Positions 57,472 to 64,000 of a stretch of 64,000 bases of DNA are shown here, piece by piece. A model generated the notes under the pieces. It made no database searches. It worked only from the letters and a program-made list of their open reading frames with translations, and was not told the origin of the DNA. The stretch comes from Cordilura impudica. Taxonomy: Eukaryota > Arthropoda > Insecta > Diptera > Scathophagidae. Location of the stretch: positions 103,054,480 to 103,118,479 of the forward strand of contig OY821519.1 in assembly GCA_963682025.1 (NCBI GenBank). Reading direction: 5' to 3'. Position 1 is the stretch's first letter. Each line of letters starts with the position of its first letter. Made by a program: the position numbers and the translations under genes.

Positions 57472-57970
57472 TTTATACCCTCCACTCCAGTGTGCAGAGG
57501 GTATATGTAAGTTTGTCATTCCATTTGTAATAATTAGAAAAAAAATTTTGGACCCCATAAAATATATATATTTGTGATCCTTATAACAACCGGAGTTGAT
57601 ATAGCGATGACCGTCTGTCCGTCTGTGGAAATCACGATGGTGGCATCAATCGGGCAGCTAGGGTGCTCGCTGATATAAAAAATGATTCATTAGCATCCCG
57701 AAAAGTTTGCTGTTTAAAATCGTCCAAATCGGTGGATCAGGGCCCGAGATTTGAATGAAGAACTAAAAAAAGTCTTGAAAAAATATAATTTTCTATGTTG
57801 TTCTTGTCACGATCACGCCCTCAATAGGATAGCTAAGGTGATCGTTTTTAGTGAGAATGATTCTTCAAATTCATGGGAAGATTTCCATTTAAAAAATCAT
57901 TAATATCGGTGGAACAGGTCCAGGGAAATCTCTGAAAAAAAAATGAAAAATATGATGTTTCTATAGTGTT
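57472..57970 (+). mobile_element. C-element copy 3 (longest)
   Basis: It begins with a hairpin terminus, ATACCCTCCACTCCAGTGTG then CAGAGGGTATATG, followed by TAAGTTTGTCATTCCATTTG, GGACCCCATAAAATATATAT, GACCGTCTGTCCGTCTGTGG and AAATCACGATGGTGGCATCA. Two similar internal halves (GTTTAAAATCGTCCAAATCG and ATTTAAAAAATCATTAATATCG) suggest an internal duplication. Confidence 0.72.
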
Positions 57971-58084
57971 CTTGTTGTTATTCTAAATGTTATATTGTTG
58001 TCATAGCTGGACTTGTTGTTTTTGTGGTCGTTGTGGTAATAATATAATAAAAACTAACCCTATGTACATTTTTTTTATCAACTC

Positions 58085-58270
58085 TGGTAGAAAAATTTAA
58101 AAGTTTCCATTGTTTTGGCATCACTAAAAAAATTTACTAGATCATTTCTGTCATTGCCAGAGCCCGCCTGCAAAGTTTCAGATTGATTGGGTCTCGGGAA
58201 AGGGGTTCAAATCGATCCAAAATTTTTTCGACAAGCAGACACTACGAGTTAATATAAAGGGAGTAAATAT
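58085..58270 (+). mobile_element. D-element copy 2
   Basis: TTTAAAAGTTTCCATTGTTT, GGCATCACTAAAAAAATTTA, GCCCGCCTGCAAAGTTTCAG, ATTGATTGGGTCTCGGGAAA, AATCGATCCAAAATTTTTTC and GCAGACACTACGAGTTAATA all match the pieces near 29490 and 30705. Confidence 0.68.
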
Positions 58271-59371
58271 TCACCAGCATCTAAAGCAAATAATGCTAAA
58301 ATACCTAGTTGTTAATAAAAAGAAAACAATGTAAATTTAGCAAAAAAAATTTTTATGTATTAATTTATTTAAAGAGAAAAACACAAAAATAACATTTGAT
58401 GTTGTATTAATAAATAAATAATATTATATAATACAAATAATATACATATATTCTATATATTTATGTATATCCATAATAACTGCATGTTAGAAATAAATCT
58501 GTGTATTAGTTTATTTGCATAAAATTCTGCAATATTTTGTTGTGGGGAAAATACATTTATTTTGCATTAACAGAGTGTCACTTCAATTTGCTCAGCGTGG
58601 CTATGCCACAATAGATGGCGCCACAATTTTTGTTCTAATTATCTTTGCAATACTTATTTCTATTTTAACATGAATGTCAATATTTTCAAATAGATATTAT
58701 ACATAACAATGTTAAGAGTATACACGGGCTGGTCTTGTATTTCATACGTTTTTTCATTATTCTTTTACAAATATGAAGTTTGGCATATTAACTTTTTGTT
58801 GTCTTTATAAAATAGAGTTATCGAGTTCATCAATGAGCTTTTTGCTTTCAAAAAAGTTCTACATAGTTATATAGAATTATTATTCTGCTTTACCTATAAA
58901 ATATCTGATTGCGATTACATCTAATTTTTAAAAATTGTTTATAATTACTAAAGCATTATTATTCACATAAATACAAAATTACACTTTTTAAATTTTCCAT
59001 TCAAATTTAAGAAAATATCCATTCTAAAAACTGGAATTAAAATTTCCAATTATAAATTAGAAAATATTAACTGAATTTCAGAAAATCATATCAAAACGTC
59101 GGAAATAATAATTTTAAATTTAGAAGACATCAATTGCACCTTTAATATACATATAAATTTTATTCGTTAAACGCAAATTGAAATTCCAAAACAAACACCA
59201 AATATGTTTACATTTTCAGGTTGAAATGTTGTCATACATAAATAAAAAAATTAAATAGCATATTCAATTCATTATTTCATTTTCAAATAAATAAACAGAT
59301 ATATTAGTAAAAAAATAGAGATATTAAATATAAACATAAAATCTTCCTGTCAAACACGAAGTAATTTGTTT
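58271..59371. other. No gene seen
   Basis: AT-rich. A GC-richer patch at 58570-58625 (TTGCTCAGCGTGGCTATGCC) has no open frame. Confidence 0.5.
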
Positions 59372-60177
59372 TTATACCCTATACCACTATGTGGTTTCGG
59401 TATAATGACTTTGTGCTGCTGTTTGTAACTACCAAAAATATTTGACCTAGACCCATCTTTAATTATACCGATCGAATCAGAATCACTAATTGATTCGATT
59501 TAACGATGTCCATCCGTCCGTCCGTCCGTCCGTCCCTCTGTGTGTCCATGTAAAGTTTGTAATCAAACTGCAGGTTGCAAATGTGAATATATTTGATGAA
59601 ATTTGGTATATAAGCTTTCGTCGGCCATGGGATGAACGCTATTGAAATTGGTGAGAATCGGTCCATGTTCAAACCTAGCCCCCATACAAATGACCCCTAT
59701 GAAATCGACATAAATTGCCATAAGATCCAAATTGTCGTATAGATCTTAGTCAAATTGGGTTTGTATGCGTTTATTACATCCATTAATGAGTAGTCCAAAG
59801 ATGATCCCTATGGGACAAATCTTAATCATAGGCCCCATATGGAGCTGCTCCCCGATCTTCACTTAAATCTATCAAAAAACAAAAATATTGCACTGATTCT
59901 TCTCAAATTTTGTTTGTATATATTTTTGCTAAATACAAGAGACTTTACCAACCATGGTCTGGATCGGTCCATTTTTGGACCTAGTCCCCATATAGACATA
60001 GGATCCGATATGAAATTTTTCATATCTGCAGCCAAAAAAATTAATAAAAATGCCGCTCAAATTTGGTTTATGCTTATTTTTTATATCGAATTAGTTGGGC
60101 CTAAGAGATAGGGTCTCTAAACGTATGGTATAGGGTATCATATAGTCGGTCTAGACCGACTATAATTTTCTTACTTG
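59372..60177 (-). mobile_element. A-element copy 22 (full length, young)
   Basis: It begins TTATACCCTATACCACTATG and ends with the perfect palindrome and CTTACTTG. GTCC run at 59515-59534. The segment GGGACAAATCTTAATCATAG, deleted in copies 10 and 20, is retained here, so this copy is closer to the full consensus. Confidence 0.92.
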
Positions 60178-61405
60178 TTTCTATTCTTCTTTGTGTTTTT
60201 CGCTTATTTTAACAGAGATGCCACTCGTTTACAATTTAAATAAATAGAAAAATAGATTTGTCGACTGTCGTTAAGACGTGTGTACTTAGTGAATCACTTA
60301 ATCCTCAGTGCAAACAACACTAGCTGTCGATATATTTTGCGATTGTCGGATCGTTGAATTTCTGTCGGATCGTTGAATTCGCACTACAGAAAACATTAAT
60401 TTAAATTCAATGAATTTTAGAAAACCTCAAATGATATTTAAGAATTGCGAACATAAAAATTGTTACATGAATAAACGCAATTTGATGAAAATGTTATTTA
60501 TATATTATTATTCACAATTTTTTTTTGGATGAATATTTGAAGTTTTTCAGAAAATAAAGATAACAAATTATTTTATTTAAAATGTTTGGGACATTTGGTT
60601 TTTTGCGTTTGGCATCCCTTATTTAATTATTTATAATTATAAATATATTCTCTATGTTTTCCAAATATGGCAATATTTTAATAAAAAAATTGAGAGAGCT
60701 TTTTTTTTGGTTATTGTTTTGTTACTCCATCCGACCTATATGGCCGCAATGAAAAAATATTTCGCCAGTTAAAAGAAACTATACAGCCATCTCCAATTAG
60801 CACGATTTAATGCATATAGCCACCCTACACAACCATTACCATTGCAATGGAGGTTAAGGCGAGCTATTTAATTAGCAAAAACTAAATTAAACTAGAAGTT
60901 ATGTCATATAACCGGAAACGCATGCATATAGGAAACGCATGCATATTTTTCCAATATTTTCTTTACATTTATTATCAATACTCAAATCGAGGTGGAGGGT
61001 ATCAAAGATTCGGCACAGGCGAATATAACACTGTTACTTGTTTAACAAGAAATTTACCAAAATTTTATATCAAAAATCGTGTTTTTTACTTCAAAATGCT
61101 GCCAAAATTAAAAAATAAAAAAACTCTTCGTGATTACCTCGGGAAACATATAACCTTTTAAACGCATTTCAATTTTTTTAATTCACATGATCCGGTAACG
61201 AGTTACCATGTTCAATGCAAAACAACCTTTTTTCGAGGCGCCTCCAGAAATTCGCTGTTACGGACTAATTTATTAAAGTTTTTAATTGAAATTTTTTCAA
61301 AGATACCTCAAATGTTATACTACAACGTTTAGTAAAATCCAACATTATTCATATGTAGTTAAACAAAAATATGAAAAATATGAAAAAATATGAAAATTTT
61401 TTAAA
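60178..61405. other. No gene seen
   Basis: AT-rich. A short direct repeat GGAAACGCATGCATAT occurs twice at 60914-60950. The 86-codon frame at 60901-61161 starts at this repeat and lacks motifs. GGTAACGAGTTACC at 61193-61206 is a near-palindrome. Confidence 0.45.
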
Positions 61406-61917
61406 GAAACTACAGGTCGCAAGTATGAATATATTTGGCTGAAATTTAGTGCATAAGCCTCGGCTTTAGTATGAACGCTATTGAAATTGGTGAAAATCGG
61501 TTAATGTTCAGATCTAGTTCTCATACAAAGACCCCTATGAGTTCGACTGTGGGTTTGTGTACTTTAATAACATCAATTTATCAGTAGTCCAAACATAAAC
61601 CCTATAGGGATATTTTTAATCAGCTCCCATATGAAGCTGATTCCCGATCTGCACTTAAATTGCACTAAAATGCACAGATTTTTCTCAAATTTGGTTTGTG
61701 TATGTTCTTGAAAAAAAAGTAAGTGACCTTACCAAATATTGTCAGGATCGGTCCATTTTTAGACTAACTTCCCGTCTAAATATAGCATCCGATATGAGTT
61801 TTTTTCATATACAAGGCAAAAAAAAAAAAATTATTAAAAATGCCACTCAAATTTTGTGATGCTTATTTTCTATATATAATTAAAAACGCATGGTAGAGAC
61901 TATAATTTTCTTACTTG
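61406..61917 (-). mobile_element. A-element copy 23 (tail and microsatellite missing)
   Basis: Runs from ACTACAGGTCGCAAGTATGA to CTTACTTG. The palindrome is deleted except for the residue GACTATAATTTTCTTACTTG. Two internal deletions. Confidence 0.83.
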
Positions 61918-62109
61918 TAAAATGTTTTTATTTAAAGTAATACAGCTTCTGAAACTTTTCTAAGTCATAGCAGAGTTATGTTGTTGACAATATCAGGATA
62001 TATATATATTTTTTTGCAATTATTCAGTGTAAAGAGAAATTGAAGACTATATACCCCCTACCAGACCCCTCGAAAACAGCCATTAGTTCGATAGAGCTTT
62101 TTTTTTGGC

Positions 62110-62300
62110 AAAAGTATGGATCGTGCTTTTCACATTGAAGAAGAAAAGAATATCAGCACTTTGAACAGCCATTATGAAAGGCTCGAATCCATCAATGTTA
62201 TCAAGATTGTTTAGAAGATGTCCTGGCTGCCAATAATGGTGCTTTGAAATCGGTACCCAAGAAGGCCACTCAAAAATTGAGCGGCAAATCAAAAAAATAG
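62110..62300 (+). pseudogene. Possible coding fragment with one frameshift, unrecognised
   Basis: From ATG at 62116 the frame reads MDRAFHIEEEKNISTLNSHY, then ERLESINVIKI, before a TAG. A shift near 62207-62214 continues as EDVLAANNGALKSVPKKATQ, KLSGKSKK and a TAG at 62298-62300. The composition (Glu-, Lys- and Ser-rich, no homopolymers) looks protein-like, and the final basic tail resembles a natural C-terminus. It could be a processed pseudogene or a decayed exon. I do not recognise the family. Confidence 0.3.
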
Positions 62301-62339
62301 ATTTACTTTCGTCTATTTATAGAACTATTTATAGAACTA

Positions 62340-62480
62340 AAAATATACAAAAGTGACTTTTCTTTAAAAAAAAATGCCTTTACTTAAAAAATTAAATTTT
62401 CATATAGTACATTTTTACTTTTCTTAATATAATATAATAGCCCTTCTTAAGAAGATAACTTTGTTCAAAAAAGGTTTTTT
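62340..62480. repeat. AAGAAAAnTTACTTTT minisatellite, locus 4
   Basis: Loose units, including AAAGTGACTTTTCTTTAAAA, CATTTTTACTTTTCTTAATA and TTCTTAAGAAGATAACTTTG. This is the weakest of the four loci. Confidence 0.45.
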
Positions 62481-62565
62481 TATGAAACCAAAACGTACGC
62501 AAAATAATTTAGAATGAAATATATTCAGTTTATGTGTGAATAGCATGAGACTTTATTCAAATTAG

Positions 62566-62750
62566 CAGAGCCCAGCTCTCGAAATTCGAGAGGAAATTCT
62601 AGGTGATTTTAGTTTTTCATTTAATAAATAATTTTGTAAGAGCCTAAAGGTATGCTAATCAATTTTAGCTAATTCACAATTCAACACTTTTTAAATAAAA
62701 TTCATTAAATTTCATTATAAGTATTTGCCGAATACACAAAAGCAGGGACG
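62566..62750 (-). mobile_element. B-element copy 5 (partial)
   Basis: AGCAGAGCCCAGCTCTCGAA, ATTCGAGAGGAAATTCTAGG, then GTATGCTAATCAATTTTAGC and AATTCACAATTCAACACTTT. It breaks off at a foldback element. A second piece with the same internal segment lies at 63318-63400. Confidence 0.72.
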
Positions 62751-62814
62751 GAAAATAATTGTTGTTTTATCTTTCAAAAGAAAAGGTTACGTCAAAATTC
62801 CCTTTATCTATTTT

Positions 62815-63310
62815 AGGGAATTTTTAACCATTATCGTAAGCTATATAGTATTTTGGTTACCGTAACCAATATTAATGAGAAATATTTTTTTTCGGTTATG
62901 AATAACTATTAAAACAACTAAAAAGATTTTTGGTTACCAATAACAATTATTGAAAGTAATTTAATTTTTTGGTTATCGCTACCCGATGTGTTTGAAGGAT
63001 AAGGAATTTAAATATCTTTGTAAGGTAATAAAAACGGGCAGTTTTGTAAGAAATGTTTATTAATTTTATATATAAAATATTACTTAATTAAAAAGTTGAT
63101 TAAAAATTAAACATTAAGTAGTTTTATTAACGCGTTTAATAATTAAACTACAAACCTTTTAGAAATGCATTCGTTACATGAAAAATATGATATTTACCCG
63201 GGTAGCGATAGCCATAAAATAAAATAACTTTCAGTAATGGTTATTGGTAACCAAAAATTTTTTTTGGTAATTATAATAGTTATTATAAATTAAAATTAAA
63301 TATAAATTAT
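62815..63310. mobile_element. Small foldback element (about 0.5 kb)
   Basis: Long imperfect inverted repeats. TTTTTGGTTACCAATAACAA (about 62930) with TTGGTTATCGCTACCCG (62970-62986) pairs with CGGGTAGCGATAGCCA (about 63199-63214) and ATGGTTATTGGTAACCAAAA (about 63237). Outer arms ATAACTATTAAAAC and GTTATTATAAATT also pair. The central about 210 bp is unpaired and AT-rich. GGTTACC motifs recur. No coding capacity. Confidence 0.72.
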
Positions 63311-63317
63311 AATTGTT

Positions 63318-63400
63318 AATAAATAATTTTGTAAGAGCCGAAAGGTATGCTAACCAATTTTAGTCAATTCGCAATTCAGCAAAGTGACTTTGATATTTAG
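63318..63400 (-). mobile_element. B-element copy 6 fragment
   Basis: AATAAATAATTTTGTAAGAG, CCGAAAGGTATGCTAACCAA, TTTTAGTCAATTCGCAATTC repeat the segment at 62627-62690. Either the foldback insertion duplicated this stretch, or two B-element copies flank it. Confidence 0.65.
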
Positions 63401-63439
63401 AATAAACACATACACAGTATGTGTTTTATGTATATGGGG

Positions 63440-64000
63440 GATTTCATGTCAAGTGGACCAACTTTTGAAAGCGATGTCTTCCGATCGGGATGAAATTTGC
63501 ACCAAGGTTAGTCCTATTGGATAGTAGTTTAGACACCATTTTTCAACAAGATCGGTCCAGATCTCTCAGAGTTAGAGGGGATCAAAATTTGACATTTTGG
63601 CCAAACAGGTGGTTTTTCTCATTCATGTAACTTATTACCTATTGTTCCTAGAAAATTTTCTCCCAAACAGTTTAGATAGCTATTTCTTCAGTATTTCGGA
63701 AAAAAATACTTAAAAAAAAAAAAAATTTTAGACTTTTTTTTTTTTGCTAAAATAAAGCATTTTTTTTTGCATAAGAAAGCTTAGGATTTTTCCTTTAAGA
63801 GCTTTTTGGTCGCTTAGTGGGATGAGAGTGGGATATCTATCAAAATAAATATTTTGTAACTCAAGACAACGATTTTTCAATTTTTCACAAATGCACTATT
63901 TTGAATTTTTTCCTATTTGTGTCTAAAACCTTACAAATAAAATTTATACTGAGAAACTAGACAAACTAAACTTTCCGAAGGTATATAACATAACTAACTA
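63440..64000. repeat. Probable end of another repeat, cut by the window
   Basis: GGGGATTTCATGTCAAGTGG, ACCAACTTTTGAAAGCGATG, TCCGATCGGGATGAAATTTG, TTTCAACAAGATCGGTCCAG. The style (sentence-like GC-balanced segments followed by long T runs) resembles the arms of the foldback element at 42258. No partner is inside the window, so the call rests on compositional similarity only. Confidence 0.35.

Overview
The window is strongly AT-rich eukaryotic DNA with no bacterial-style gene packing, operons or ribosome binding sites. Its transposase families (a RAG1-like Transib, a DD41D mariner, Tc1-like and DD34D-mariner relics, two LINE types), long microsatellites and one plausible spliced exon point to an insect, most likely a fly with a large repeat-rich genome. 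The fly assignment is inference from repeat character; no host gene here fixes the species. I read it as intergenic or intronic DNA filled by many generations of mobile elements.

The main theme is one dispersed element, called A-element here, with 23 full or partial copies on both strands, about a fifth of the window. A complete copy is about 790 bp. It runs from a head (ACAAGTAAG, then a perfect 20-bp palindrome TAGTCGGTCTAGACCGACTA) through a GACG-type microsatellite to a hairpin tail (CATAGTGGTATAGGGTATAA). A 13-bp subterminal inverted repeat, ATACCCTATACCA/TGGTATAGGGTAT, lies near both ends. It has no coding capacity. The architecture resembles non-autonomous Helentron-type (HINE/DINE-like) elements, but that class is inferred. 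Four other non-coding dispersed families (B to E) recur at lower copy number.

Layout. 0-4 kb: a near full-length but broken Transib transposase pseudogene (minus) with one RSS-heptamer-like terminus. 3.6-8.1 kb: three A-elements head-to-tail, one split by a 5'-truncated LINE. 8.3-11.2 kb: a 228-bp TA-flanked MITE, a decayed second LINE, and a GAGCGG-rich inverted-repeat element. 11.2-16.4 kb: the best candidate for unique DNA, with an unrecognised open exon ending at a good splice donor and a recurring CACAACCGTAAC motif. 16.5-27 kb: A-elements including a large inverted pair, tandem B-elements and another MITE. 27-31 kb: a 765-bp TIR element, an AT microsatellite and a Tc1-like pseudogene. 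33.7-35.3 kb: a 1.1-kb heptanucleotide array grading into a diverged array. 39-45.9 kb: two relic transposases, a well-preserved DD41D mariner and a 2.46-kb foldback element with arms of about 1.2 kb. 47-64 kb: A-elements, minisatellites, a second LINE of the same family, and a smaller foldback element.

Nothing here shows a cooperating gene system. The most notable structures are long inverted repeats able to form dsRNA, head-to-tail and inverted A-element arrangements, and the RAG1-like Transib remnant. No tRNA, rRNA, CRISPR array or intact autonomous element was seen.
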